DNA of 64,000 nt, taken from contig NZ_JAHVJA010000001.1 in NCBI RefSeq assembly GCF_019801465.1, positions 806,001-870,000 of the forward strand. Direction: 5' to 3'. Below are positions 46,878 through 55,505 of the stretch, one piece after another (within the stretch, counting starts at the first letter, position 1; the number at the start of each line of letters is the position of its first letter). A program made the translations under genes and the position numbers. Under the pieces are notes generated by a model that made no database searches, was not told the origin of the DNA, and saw only the letters and a program-made list of their open reading frames with translations. The stretch is from Leisingera daeponensis (lineage in GTDB: Bacteria; Pseudomonadota; Alphaproteobacteria; Rhodobacterales; Rhodobacteraceae).

Positions 46878-48701
46878 ATGCCCCTCTCTGACGCCGCGCT
46901 GCTCCGCTTCCTGACCTCGGTCCACCCCTACGACAGCCTGGAACCGGCCCTGCTGCAGGAGCTGGCCCCCAAGTTCCGCATGATTGAGGCCGCTGCAGGC
47001 GACCCCGTCTATGCGCTGAACGAGGAGCTGCAGGGGCTTTACCTGGTCCACACCGGCGAAGTGGAAGTGACCGATGAGAACGGCATTCCCGTCTCCATTC
47101 TCGGCCCCCGCAATTCCTTCGCAGAGCGCGGACTGACCCGCGGCGGCCGGGCGGTGACCTCAGCTCAGGCCACAGCAGAGACGCTCTTGCTGCTTCTGCC
47201 CAAGGCGGACTTCGACGCCCTGATGGCCAGCCAGCCGAGTGTCGCAAAATTCTTCGACCGCCGCCGTCCCGGCAGCCGGGACAGCACCAGCCTCGCAACC
47301 ACGCGGGTGGAAACCATCATGGCCCGCGATCCGGTCACCTGCTCCAGCGGCCTCACCTGCCAGGGTGCGGCGCAGCTGATGCGCGACCGCCGCATCTCCT
47401 CTGTCTGCGTCACCGACGGCGAAACGCTGCAAGGCATCCTCACTACCCGCGATCTGACAGGAAAAATCCTTGCTGCGGGCAAACCCATCTCCACCCCTGT
47501 CCACTCCGTGATGACACCGGCCCCGCTGACCTTGCCCCCGTCGGCCATCGGCTCCGACGTGCTGCACATGATGATGGAACATGGCATCGGCCACATCCCG
47601 GTGGTCGAGGCCGGGCGGCTGGCCGGCATCGTCACCCAGACCGACCTCACCCGCTTCCAGGCGGTCAGCTCGGGCGAGATGGTCTCCAGCATCGCCCGTG
47701 CCGACTCGGCTGAGGAAATGGCCAAAGTCACCGCTGAAATCCCCCGCCTGCTGGTGCAGCTGGTGGCGGGCGGCAACCGGCACGAGGTGGTCACCCGCCT
47801 GATCACCGACATCGCTGACACCGCGACCCGCCGCCTGCTGGCGCTGGCGGAGGATAAACTGGGACCCGCCCCGGTGCCCTACCTGTGGCTCGCCTGCGGC
47901 TCGCAAGGGCGGCGCGAGCAGACCGGCGTCTCCGATCAGGACAATTGCCTGATCCTGTCCGATGATCTGGCCGCGGGCGATGAGGCCTATTTCGAGCAGC
48001 TCGCCAAATTTGTCTGCGACGGGCTCAACACCTGCGGCTATGTCTATTGCCCCGGAGACATGATGGCCTCCAATCCCCGCTGGCGGCAGCCGCTGCAGGT
48101 CTGGCGCGACTATTTCCGCGGCTGGATCGCAAAGCCGGACCCGGAGGCGCAAATGCTGGCCTCGGTGATGTTCGACCTGCGGCCCATCGGCGGCGATGCC
48201 GCATTGTTTGCCGTTCTGCAGCAGGAGACCCTGGCAGCCGCCTGCGCCAATTCGATCTTCACCGCCCATATGACCGCCAACTCGCTGAAGCACGCACCGC
48301 CGCTGGGCCTGCTGCGCGGGCTGGCCACCATCCGCTCGGGCGAGCACCGCAACACGCTGGACATGAAGCACAACGGGGTTGTGCCCGTGGTTGATCTGGG
48401 CCGGATTTATGCCCTGCAGGGCCAGCTGGCCGGGGTCAACACCCGCGTCCGGCTGGAAGCGGCAGAGGCCGCAGGCGTACTCAGCCCCTCCGGTGCGCGG
48501 GACCTGCTGGACGCCTATGACCTGATCGCCCAGACCCGGCTTGAGCATCAGGCGGCACAGATCCGCAACGGCCAGGCGCCGGACAACTATCTGGCCCCTT
48601 CCGACCTGTCGGATTTTGAGAGAAGCCATCTGCGCGACGCCTTTGTTGTGGTAAAAACAATGCAATCCGCGGCGGGGCACGGTAAGGGAATGCTGAGCTG
48701 A
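46878..48701 (+). CDS. cNMP-binding, CBS-pair, DUF294 nucleotidyltransferase-like protein
   Basis: The 607-residue protein has a cyclic-nucleotide-binding-like domain (about 15-125, GEVEVTDENGIPVSILGPRNSF), two CBS domains (about 145-260, METHIMARDPV-type start and HIPVVEAGRLAGIVTQTDL) and a nucleotidyltransferase fold from about 330 with GSQGRREQTGVSDQD at 341-355, then the DUF294 C-terminal half. The GS...D-x-D signature resembles GlnD/GlnE-type nucleotidyltransferases, but no target is known. It follows the symporter and precedes a sensor-exonuclease. Confidence 0.9.
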   Translation: MPLSDAALLRFLTSVHPYDSLEPALLQELAPKFRMIEAAAGDPVYALNEELQGLYLVHTGEVEVTDENGIPVSILGPRNSFAERGLTRGGRAVTSAQATAETLLLLLPKADFDALMASQPSVAKFFDRRRPGSRDSTSLATTRVETIMARDPVTCSSGLTCQGAAQLMRDRRISSVCVTDGETLQGILTTRDLTGKILAAGKPISTPVHSVMTPAPLTLPPSAIGSDVLHMMMEHGIGHIPVVEAGRLAGIVTQTDLTRFQAVSSGEMVSSIARADSAEEMAKVTAEIPRLLVQLVAGGNRHEVVTRLITDIADTATRRLLALAEDKLGPAPVPYLWLACGSQGRREQTGVSDQDNCLILSDDLAAGDEAYFEQLAKFVCDGLNTCGYVYCPGDMMASNPRWRQPLQVWRDYFRGWIAKPDPEAQMLASVMFDLRPIGGDAALFAVLQQETLAAACANSIFTAHMTANSLKHAPPLGLLRGLATIRSGEHRNTLDMKHNGVVPVVDLGRIYALQGQLAGVNTRVRLEAAEAAGVLSPSGARDLLDAYDLIAQTRLEHQAAQIRNGQAPDNYLAPSDLSDFERSHLRDAFVVVKTMQSAAGHGKGMLS

Positions 48702-48786
48702 GGGCTGCACTTGCAGAAAATCCGGGAGCCTGCGGCGTGAAAAATGTGAGAATGATGAATAGGCCGCGGGCCTGCGGGGAGAGCAA

Positions 48787-49305
48787 ATGTTTCTGGAACT
48801 GATTGCGGTGATTTTTGCAGGCATTGCCGCGGCCGGCGTGGTGATGCTGCTGAACCGGGCTCTGAAAGGAAGGCTGCCGCGCTGGATAGCGCCGGTGGCG
48901 GCAGGCCTGGCGATGATCGCGGCCACCATTGCCTCCGAATACGGCTGGTACCCGCGCACCAAGGCCGCTCTGCCGAAGGGGCTGGTGGTGGCGGAAACGA
49001 TCAGGAACCAGAGCTTCTACCGGCCCTGGACCCAGGTTGTCCCTTACATTGACCGCTTTGCCGCCGTCGATACCGCCACCATGAAGAGCCATCAGGCGCA
49101 TCCCCAGGTGTTTCTGGCCGATCTCTATTTCTTCGGCCGCTGGGCACCGGTCAGCAAACGGCCCGCTGTCCTGGATTGCAACAAATGGCAGCGCGCGCTG
49201 GCGTCCGGCACCACCGTGTTTTCCGGCACCGGACTGCCCAAGGGGCTGGACTGGGTTGCCGGCGAGGCAGATGACGCGATTCTGACCATTGCCTGCGGAG
49301 GATAG
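48787..49305 (+). CDS. Hypothetical two-TM protein between DUF294 and exonuclease genes
   Basis: The 172-residue protein has two N-terminal membrane helices (MFLELIAVIFAGIAAAGVVMLLN and IAPVAAGLAMIAATIASEYGW), then about 120 residues, probably periplasmic, with a pair of cysteines (VLDCNKW, ILTIACGG). No family recognised. The ATG at 48787 has GGGGAGAG upstream; it ends 2 nt before the exonuclease gene. Confidence 0.65.
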   Translation: MFLELIAVIFAGIAAAGVVMLLNRALKGRLPRWIAPVAAGLAMIAATIASEYGWYPRTKAALPKGLVVAETIRNQSFYRPWTQVVPYIDRFAAVDTATMKSHQAHPQVFLADLYFFGRWAPVSKRPAVLDCNKWQRALASGTTVFSGTGLPKGLDWVAGEADDAILTIACGG

Positions 49306-49307
49306 CC

Positions 49308-50717
49308 ATGCACTCGCGCCTCAGCCTGCGGCTCAGGATATTCCTGTTCTTCTGCCTGCTCGCCCTTGGCGGCATCGCCGTCACCACCGGCGCCTTGTGG
49401 CTGGGCTACAGCCGCGCAGACCGGCCGGAGCTGACGGATGCCTTCCTGTTCTCCGGGCTGCTCAGCAGCTTCGCCCTGCTCGGCCTCTGCGCTGCGGTCT
49501 GGCTGCTGTTCGACGAGAACGTCGCCAAACCAATTGAGCGTCTGGCCGCGGGCATGCGTGCCCGCGCCCATGCCGGAGTCAGCAAGGAACTGGACACCCA
49601 CGGCGCGCGCTACCTGGGCGATCTCGCTGCTGCCGCGGAGGGGCTGGCCGGCAAGCTCGGCGCCTCGGCACTGGACGCGGCTGAGGCCATCGCCCGCGAA
49701 ACCGAACACCTGGAAGCCGAGAAATCCCGCCTTGCAGCACTGCTGACCGACATTCCCATTGCCACCGTGATGGCCAGCCCGGCGCATCAGATCGTTCTGT
49801 ATGACGGCCAGGCCGCCGCGGTGCTGGCCCAGGAAGCGCCGCCGCGGCTGAATGCCCCGCTGTCGGATTTTCTGGACCTCACAGGGCTGGAGGCCGCTTA
49901 CGGCCGACTGGTGCGCAGCGGCAAGGAGGTCCGGGCCGAAGTCAAAAGCGCCAGCGGCGCCCAGGTCTTTGACCTGCTGCTGAAACCGCTGGGCGGCGCC
50001 CCGGGCTATATCATCCTGTTCGAAGGCGCCCATGCCGGGATTGCCCCCGCGGACGCCCGCCCGCTGGTGTATGACTTTGCCCTGCTCGACGGCGACCATA
50101 CGGACCTGGGCAGCCGCAGTCTCTCGAACCTCAGCTACGTGGTGTTCGATACCGAAACAACAGGCCTTCTGCCGCACAAGGACGAGATCGTCCAGATCGG
50201 CGCCCTGCGGGTGGTGCGCGGGCGGATCATCGAGAGCGAATCCTTTGAGACCCTGGTGAACCCGGGCCGCCCCATTCCCGCCGCGTCCAGCAGGGTGCAT
50301 GGCATCACCGATGTCATGGTGCGGGGGCGGCCGGGCATCGCCAACGCCGCCCGCGACTTCCACCGCTTTGCCTCGGATGCCGTGATCGTGGCGCATAACG
50401 CGCCCTTTGACATGGCATTCCTGCACCGCCATGCCAAGCGGTCCGGTGTCACCTGGGATCAGCCGGTTCTGGACACGGTGCTGCTGAGCGCCATTCTGTT
50501 CGGCGCCTCCCAGAACCACACGCTGGACGCGCTGTGCGACCGGCTGGATGTCGCCATTCCCCCTGCGCTGCGCCACACCGCCATGGGCGACGCCCGCGCC
50601 ACTGCAGAAGTGTTCTGCAGGATGCTGCCGATGCTGGAAGCCCGCGGCCTGACCACCTTTGGCGCGGTTCTGGAACAAACCCGCAAACACGGCCGGCTCA
50701 TTGAGGACATGAATTAG
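49308..50717 (+). CDS. Membrane sensor-like protein fused to a DEDDh 3'-5' exonuclease
   Basis: The 469-residue protein has two N-terminal membrane helices (about 8-33 and 45-67), a HAMP-like helical stretch (about 69-140, AKPIERLAAGMRARAHAG), a PAS-like region (about 145-240) and a C-terminal DnaQ-type exonuclease. All active-site residues are present: D281 and E283 in DTETTG, N364/D368 in AHNAPFD, and H423/D428 in HTAMGDA. The exonuclease part resembles PolC/DnaQ epsilon domains. It is not a replication subunit by architecture; a membrane-sensed nuclease or phosphodiesterase is more likely. Confidence 0.85.
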   Translation: MHSRLSLRLRIFLFFCLLALGGIAVTTGALWLGYSRADRPELTDAFLFSGLLSSFALLGLCAAVWLLFDENVAKPIERLAAGMRARAHAGVSKELDTHGARYLGDLAAAAEGLAGKLGASALDAAEAIARETEHLEAEKSRLAALLTDIPIATVMASPAHQIVLYDGQAAAVLAQEAPPRLNAPLSDFLDLTGLEAAYGRLVRSGKEVRAEVKSASGAQVFDLLLKPLGGAPGYIILFEGAHAGIAPADARPLVYDFALLDGDHTDLGSRSLSNLSYVVFDTETTGLLPHKDEIVQIGALRVVRGRIIESESFETLVNPGRPIPAASSRVHGITDVMVRGRPGIANAARDFHRFASDAVIVAHNAPFDMAFLHRHAKRSGVTWDQPVLDTVLLSAILFGASQNHTLDALCDRLDVAIPPALRHTAMGDARATAEVFCRMLPMLEARGLTTFGAVLEQTRKHGRLIEDMN

Positions 50718-50791
50718 GGACCGGAGCGAGGCTAGACAATCGCGGCCATGCGTGGCAGGTCACGGCCCGGAACGAACAAAAGGCGCGCGAG

Positions 50792-51292
50792 ATGGCCGAC
50801 ACCAGCTTTATTCCCGGGCCGGACACCGCCCGGGCCTACCGCGATGCGCTCGGCTGCTTTGGCACCGGGGTGACGGTTGTCACCACCCAGACGCCGCGCG
50901 GCCCGCTGGCCATCACCGTCAACAGCTTCACCTCCGTCTCCCTTGACCCGCCGCTGATGCTGTGGTGCCCGGCCAAGGCTTCGCTGCGCCATGATGCCTT
51001 TGCCGCGGCAGAGCATTTCGCCATTCATGTGATGGCGGAGGACCAGCTGAGCCTGGCAAAGCATTTTGCCGCCAACGGCGAAGATTTCAGTGATGCCGCC
51101 TGGCGGCCCAACGCCCTTGGCGCACCGGCGCTGGAGGGGGTGATCGCCCGGTTCGATTGCCGCCGCTACGCGGCCCATCCGGCAGGCGACCACACCATCA
51201 TCATCGGCGAGGTGGCCCGTGTCACCACCCGTCCGGGGAAGGGCCTGATCTTCAAACGCGGCCTGTACGGCGGCTTTCTTGAACAGGGCTGA
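50792..51292 (+). CDS. Flavin reductase family protein
   Basis: The 166-residue protein has GTGVTVVTTQTPRGPLAITVNSFTSVSLDPPLMLWC and the GDHTIIIGEV motif of flavin reductases, which make reduced FMN or FAD for partner monooxygenases. No partner monooxygenase is adjacent. Its 3' end overlaps the opposite-strand Fe-S gene by 41 nt. Confidence 0.88.
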   Translation: MADTSFIPGPDTARAYRDALGCFGTGVTVVTTQTPRGPLAITVNSFTSVSLDPPLMLWCPAKASLRHDAFAAAEHFAIHVMAEDQLSLAKHFAANGEDFSDAAWRPNALGAPALEGVIARFDCRRYAAHPAGDHTIIIGEVARVTTRPGKGLIFKRGLYGGFLEQG

Positions 51293-52280
51293 AGCCGGTC
51301 TCCTCGAAAGGCAGAGCTGCTTCACCTGCCTGATCAAAAACCGCGGCGCCACTCCCATCTGAGAACCGTCCCTCGGCCGGAGCCATAGTGCCTGCGTCCG
51401 GCCCTTCCGGCCCCTCCAGCAGATGCGGCAGTTCCGCATGGACCGTCAGATCCATGCCGGGTGCCAGGTTCAGGGCTCTTGGCGGGCAGATCGACACGCA
51501 CAAGCCGCATTGAAAGCACAGGGAGCCTGTAAAACTGATTTCGCTTCCGCTTTCGGTCAGGCTCAGTGCGTCCGAGGGACAAACCCAGACACAGCTGTTG
51601 CAATGGGTGCACAGGTCTCCGCAGAGGTCGAGAGTGCCATAGGGGGCCTGTTCCGGCAGCGCCACATGGCCGATGCTGGGCGGCAGTAGCGCCGCGGCGC
51701 TGGCCCGTGCGGTATCGCGGCGGCTGCCCACCGCCAGCACCTCCGGCGCCACCGAGGGAAACGGCAGCAGCCGTGCTGCGAGCTGCCGGTCCACCCCGGC
51801 AGCACCATCAAACAGCAGGATGCGGCCCAGGCCGCCAAGCGCCTGAACCAGTTCCACTTCCAGGCTCTGCTGCTCCAGCCCCTTCGGCGCAGTGCAGGCC
51901 TTCAGGTAGATGACATCGAAACCGCCGGCCAAAGCATGCAACAGATCCGCATGTGTGATCTTCTCCAGACGGCAGACCGCAACCGGAACCACATCGCTGT
52001 GCAGCGCGCCGGCATCTTCCAGCCCGTGGGGCTCGACCTCGTAAAGCGCCAGTATCTGCGCCCGGCCGGTTTCCAGCTTGCGGCTGTGCGCGGCCTGGCA
52101 CAACGGCATCAGCGGCAGTGTGCTGCTCCGGCTGGCGACATCCCGCAATGCGGAGCGCCCCTTGACTGCATATCTGGACCTGCAGTCGGCTGCTTCAGGC
52201 TGAGAACAAAGGCACAGATGCTGTGGCGTACAGCCAGCAGGCCCTTGCCGTTCAGAGATCTGTCCGCACAACTCTCCCAT
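51252..52280 (-). CDS. 4Fe-4S protein, possibly an N-terminally truncated member of a longer family
   Basis: The 342-residue protein has two ferredoxin-type cysteine sets, CGDLCTHCNSCVWVCP near residue 219 and CFQCGLCVSICP near 247, and a central Rossmann-like region (LLHALAGGFDVIYLKACTAP ... LGRILLFDG). Related Rhodobacterales proteins are about 650 residues, with further clusters and a nucleotide-binding region before this half, so it looks like the C-terminal half of that family. The first 55 residues are Cys-rich and atypical; an ATG at 52109 is the other start option. The family comparison is from memory. Confidence 0.6.
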   Translation of the reverse strand: MGELCGQISERQGPAGCTPQHLCLCSQPEAADCRSRYAVKGRSALRDVASRSSTLPLMPLCQAAHSRKLETGRAQILALYEVEPHGLEDAGALHSDVVPVAVCRLEKITHADLLHALAGGFDVIYLKACTAPKGLEQQSLEVELVQALGGLGRILLFDGAAGVDRQLAARLLPFPSVAPEVLAVGSRRDTARASAAALLPPSIGHVALPEQAPYGTLDLCGDLCTHCNSCVWVCPSDALSLTESGSEISFTGSLCFQCGLCVSICPPRALNLAPGMDLTVHAELPHLLEGPEGPDAGTMAPAEGRFSDGSGAAVFDQAGEAALPFEETGFSPVQESRRTGRV

Positions 52281-52372
52281 AAGACAACATTAACACATTT
52301 TTAAACACCTATAGCGAGTAATTTGAAAACACGGCCCTTTTGTTGCAGTTTTAACAAAACCAATCCCGATTC

Positions 52373-52405
52373 ACGAAAACCCCGCCGGAGGATCATCCGG
52401 CGGGG
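52373..52405 (-). terminator. Terminator of the pyrimidine-linked ABC operon
   Basis: A 10-bp stem CCCCGCCGGA/TCCGGCGGGG (52380-52389, 52396-52405) with a six-base loop is followed on the minus strand by TTTTCG. It lies 29 nt after the substrate-binding protein gene. Confidence 0.9.
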
Positions 52406-52433
52406 CTGCAAGGTCTGCTTCAGTTTGGGCGCC

Positions 52434-53420
52434 TTACTTCAAAGCCGCATCCGTTATGACATGCGTCCAGGCACCTTCAGGCTCTTTCGTGATCACCGGA
52501 TCAGAGCCGCCGCCCATGAGGGTCGACACGGTCCGCTCGTAGTCCGCAGGATCCAGCGCGCCATTACTGCCAGCGGTCAGCTTGGCGATCTCGCCCATCA
52601 TCCGCTTCTGATGCTCTTCGGTCTGAGCCCCGGAGGCATCATTGTCCAGAACGATCTCCGCCGCTTCGTCGGGGTTCTCCTCGGCGTATTTCCAGCCCTT
52701 CATCGAGGCGCGCACAAAACGCTCCATCTTGTCCGCGAACTCAGGGTTCCCAAGGTTCTCCTCCAGCACATAAAGGCCATCCTCCAGCGTCGCGACGCCC
52801 TGGTCCTCATATTTGAAGGTGATCAGCTCGTCCGGCGACACGCCTGCGTCAATGACCTGCCAGTATTCATTATAGGTCATGGTCGAGATGCAGTCCGCCT
52901 GGCGCTGCAGCAGCGGATCGACGTTAAAGCCCTGTTTCAGCACCTCGACACCGTTTTCGTCCTTGCCATCGGTGCCGATGCCCAGCTGGCTCATCCAGCT
53001 CATGAAGGGGAATTCGTTGCCAAAGAACCAGACCCCCAGGGTGCGGTTCTTCAGGTCCTCGGGGCTTTCGATGCCGGCATCCTTCCAGCAGGTCAGCATC
53101 ATGCCGGAGGATTTGAACGGCTGCGCGATATTGACCAGCGGCAGGCCCTTTTCACGGGCCGCCAGAGCCGCGGGCATCCATTCCACCGTCACATCGGCAC
53201 CGCCGCCGGCGATCACCTGGGTCGGCGCAATATCCGGGCCGCCCGGCAGGATGGTGACATTCAGGTCCTCTTCCTCATAGAACCCCTTGTCCAGCGCCAC
53301 GTAGTAGCCCGCGAACTGCGCCTGGGTCACCCATTTCAGCTGCAGCGTCACATCGTCCGCCGCCTGCGCCGCCCCGGTTGCCCCCAGCGCCAAAGCCGCC
53401 GCAGTCAAAATATGTTTCAT
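52434..53420 (-). CDS. ABC transporter substrate-binding protein, NMT1/ThiY type
   Basis: The 328-residue protein has a signal peptide (MKHILTAAALALGATGAAQA), then VTLQLKWVTQAQFAGYYVALDKGFYEEEDLNVTI, the NMT1/THI5-like (ThiY/SsuA) start. Such proteins bind pyrimidine-type compounds (hydroxymethylpyrimidine) or sulfonates. Placement with dihydropyrimidinase and beta-ureidopropionase genes points to a pyrimidine or its breakdown product. It is the last gene of the ABC operon, with a hairpin before it and a terminator after. Confidence 0.88.
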   Translation of the reverse strand: MKHILTAAALALGATGAAQAADDVTLQLKWVTQAQFAGYYVALDKGFYEEEDLNVTILPGGPDIAPTQVIAGGGADVTVEWMPAALAAREKGLPLVNIAQPFKSSGMMLTCWKDAGIESPEDLKNRTLGVWFFGNEFPFMSWMSQLGIGTDGKDENGVEVLKQGFNVDPLLQRQADCISTMTYNEYWQVIDAGVSPDELITFKYEDQGVATLEDGLYVLEENLGNPEFADKMERFVRASMKGWKYAEENPDEAAEIVLDNDASGAQTEEHQKRMMGEIAKLTAGSNGALDPADYERTVSTLMGGGSDPVITKEPEGAWTHVITDAALK

Positions 53421-53533
53421 GTCTCGTTCTCCCTATTGATTATGATGTGAAGCTTGCCCGGGTTCGGTCATTCGTTCAAAGTTTTTTCTTTATCAGGCCT
53501 GCCCTTGCGGGCGCCCCGCGCAAATTTCCGGCA

Positions 53534-53562
53534 AAGCCGCCCCGCACCTTGCGGGACGGCTT
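53534..53562 (-). other. Intercistronic hairpin before the substrate-binding protein gene
   Basis: AAGCCG pairs with CGGCTT and CCCGCA with TGCGGG across one C/A mismatch, with a three-base loop, 8 nt after the upstream permease gene. No T run follows. It may process the mRNA and raise the binding-protein share. Confidence 0.5.
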
Positions 53563-53569
53563 CTGCTTG

Positions 53570-54415
53570 TTATCCCCGCTGCGACGGGTGCCAGAAGGTG
53601 AAGCTCTTCTCAATGAGCGCCACCAGCCCGTAAAAGGCCGACCCGGCCAGCGCCGCCACCACGATTTCCGCCCAGACCATGTCCAGCGCAAGCTGGCCGA
53701 CACTGGTGGAAATGCGGAAGCCCATGCCGACGGTGGGCGAGCCAAAGAACTCCGCCACGATCGCCCCGATCAGCGCCAGTGTGGTGGAGATCTTGAGGCC
53801 GTTGAACACAAACGGCAGCGCTGCCGGCAGCCGCAGCTTGAAGAAACTCTGCCAGTAGGTCGCCGCATAGGTCTGCATCAGATCGCGCTGCATGGCCGAG
53901 GTTTCGCGCAGGCCCGCCACCGTGTTCACCAGCATCGGAAAGAATACCATGACCACCACCACCGCGGCCTTGGACTGCCAGTCGAACCCGAACCACATCA
54001 CCAGGATCGGCGCGGTGCCGACAATCGGCAGCGCGGCCACGAAATTCCCCACCGGCAGCAGCCCGCGGCGCAGGAAATCGCTGCGGTCCACCAGGATCGC
54101 GGTCAGGAAGGCCGCGCCGCAGCCGATCACATAGCCGCCAAGTGCGCCCTTCAGGATGGTCTGGGCAAAGTCCTCCCACAGGATCGGCAGGCTCGCCATG
54201 AACCGCTCCGCAATCACCGACGGCGCAGGCAGGATCACCAGCGACACCTCCAGCCCCCTGACCAGCAGCTCCCAGACCAGCAGCACGGTGATGCCGAAGA
54301 TGGCCGGCACCAGCAGCTGCACCGCGCGGGTTTTCGAGGCCGGGCTGTTTGCCAGCCGGCTGTTCAGCCACCAGCCCAAACACCAAACAAGGATTGCAAG
54401 GATCACCAGTATCAT
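53570..54415 (-). CDS. ABC transporter permease (ThiX/SsuC type)
   Basis: The 281-residue permease has six or so membrane helices and the EAA-type loop GLRETSAMQRDLMQTYAATYWQSFFKLRLPAALPFVFNGLK. It starts with MILVILAILVWCLGWWLN. The ATG at 54415 overlaps the upstream permease gene end by 4 nt. It forms the membrane part with its neighbour; two different permeases suggests a heterodimer. Confidence 0.9.
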   Translation of the reverse strand: MILVILAILVWCLGWWLNSRLANSPASKTRAVQLLVPAIFGITVLLVWELLVRGLEVSLVILPAPSVIAERFMASLPILWEDFAQTILKGALGGYVIGCGAAFLTAILVDRSDFLRRGLLPVGNFVAALPIVGTAPILVMWFGFDWQSKAAVVVVMVFFPMLVNTVAGLRETSAMQRDLMQTYAATYWQSFFKLRLPAALPFVFNGLKISTTLALIGAIVAEFFGSPTVGMGFRISTSVGQLALDMVWAEIVVAALAGSAFYGLVALIEKSFTFWHPSQRG

Positions 54416-55329
54416 GCCCGCACCCCCATCCGGTTCAGCACCAGTTTTTCGATCAGCCCCAGCAGCGCCACCAGCGCTGCCGCCAGGATCGCCGCTGCAA
54501 ACAGTGCCGACCAGATCTGCACGGTCTGCCCATAGTAGCTGCCCGCCAAGAGCCGCGCGCCAAGGCCCGCAACCGCCCCGGTCGGCAGTTCACCCACGAT
54601 GGCGCCCACCAGCGAGGCGGCAATGCCGATCTTCAGCGACGCGAACAGATAAGGCATCGAGGACGGCAGCCGCAGCTTCCAGAACCCCTGGTTGGTGTTG
54701 GCATTATAGGTTTTCAGCAAATCCAATTGCATCGCATCGGGCGCCCGAAGACCCTTCACCATGCCGACAACCACCGGGAAGAAACTGAGGTAGGCGGAGA
54801 TCACCGCCTTCGGGATAATCCCCTGCACCCCGATGGAATAGAGCACCACGATGATCATCGGCGCCAGCGCGATGATCGGGATGGTCTGGCTGACAATCGC
54901 CCAGGGCATCACCGACATATCCATCACCCGGCTATGCACGATGCCCACCGCCAGCAGGATGCCCAGTCCGGTGCCGATGGCAAATCCCAGCAAAGTGGCG
55001 CTCAGCGTCACCTGCGCGTGATAGATCAGGCTGCGCTTGGAGGTGATCTTCTTCTCCACCGTGGTTTCCCACAGCTCCACCGCCACCTGATGCGGCGCGG
55101 GCAGCCGCGGGCGGTCCTGCACCCAGGTCTCATTGATGGCAAATGTGTTCTTCGCCACCAGCCCGATCTCGCTCATGTCCCGGCGCGCCTTGGCGGTGGC
55201 GGGGGTGACTTCGGCCCCTGCCCGCTCGGCCTGATCCAGCACCCCCTTGATGTTCATCGGCACACAGGCTGCGTACCAAAGGGCAATGATGGCGGCGAGG
55301 ACAGTGAGAACAGCAATGAGGCTTTTCAT
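54412..55329 (-). CDS. ABC transporter permease, second
   Basis: The 305-residue permease has an N-terminal helix and a long periplasmic stretch, then core helices and the loop GLRAPDAMQLDLLKTYNANTNQGFWKLRLPSSMPYLFASLK. It is similar in fold to the permease downstream. I start at the ATG at 55329 (GGAGGCACAGCC upstream); this ATG overlaps the stop of the 59-residue gene by 4 nt. The open frame extends upstream to 55461 without conserved residues. Confidence 0.9.
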   Translation of the reverse strand: MKSLIAVLTVLAAIIALWYAACVPMNIKGVLDQAERAGAEVTPATAKARRDMSEIGLVAKNTFAINETWVQDRPRLPAPHQVAVELWETTVEKKITSKRSLIYHAQVTLSATLLGFAIGTGLGILLAVGIVHSRVMDMSVMPWAIVSQTIPIIALAPMIIVVLYSIGVQGIIPKAVISAYLSFFPVVVGMVKGLRAPDAMQLDLLKTYNANTNQGFWKLRLPSSMPYLFASLKIGIAASLVGAIVGELPTGAVAGLGARLLAGSYYGQTVQIWSALFAAAILAAALVALLGLIEKLVLNRMGVRA

Positions 55330-55505
55330 GGCTGTGCCTCCCTCCGCGCAGAACGATTTTTGAAAGCCGCAACTACCAGACAGGCAATTCCTAGCCCAAT
55401 TTGCATAAGCGCAAGCGTTTCTTTTCCAACGAAGAGGGTAGCAAGGCCCAACACCAGCCACATAACTCCCACAACAGAAAAATACTTTGGCCCGTTCTTC
55501 TTCAT
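55326..55505 (-). CDS. 59-residue two-TM small membrane protein, coupled to the permease
   Basis: The reading frame from the ATG at 55505 gives 59 residues beginning MKKNGPKYFSVVGVMWLVLG, with two hydrophobic segments (YFSVVGVMWLVLGLATLFVG and LMQIGLGIACLVVAAF) and a basic C-terminus. GGAGGGGA lies 8 bases before the ATG. The ATG overlaps the stop of the 85-residue gene, and its own stop overlaps the permease start; each overlap is 4 nt. Codon use is more A/T-rich than in the permeases. No family recognised. Confidence 0.65.
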   Translation of the reverse strand: MKKNGPKYFSVVGVMWLVLGLATLFVGKETLALMQIGLGIACLVVAAFKNRSARREAQP

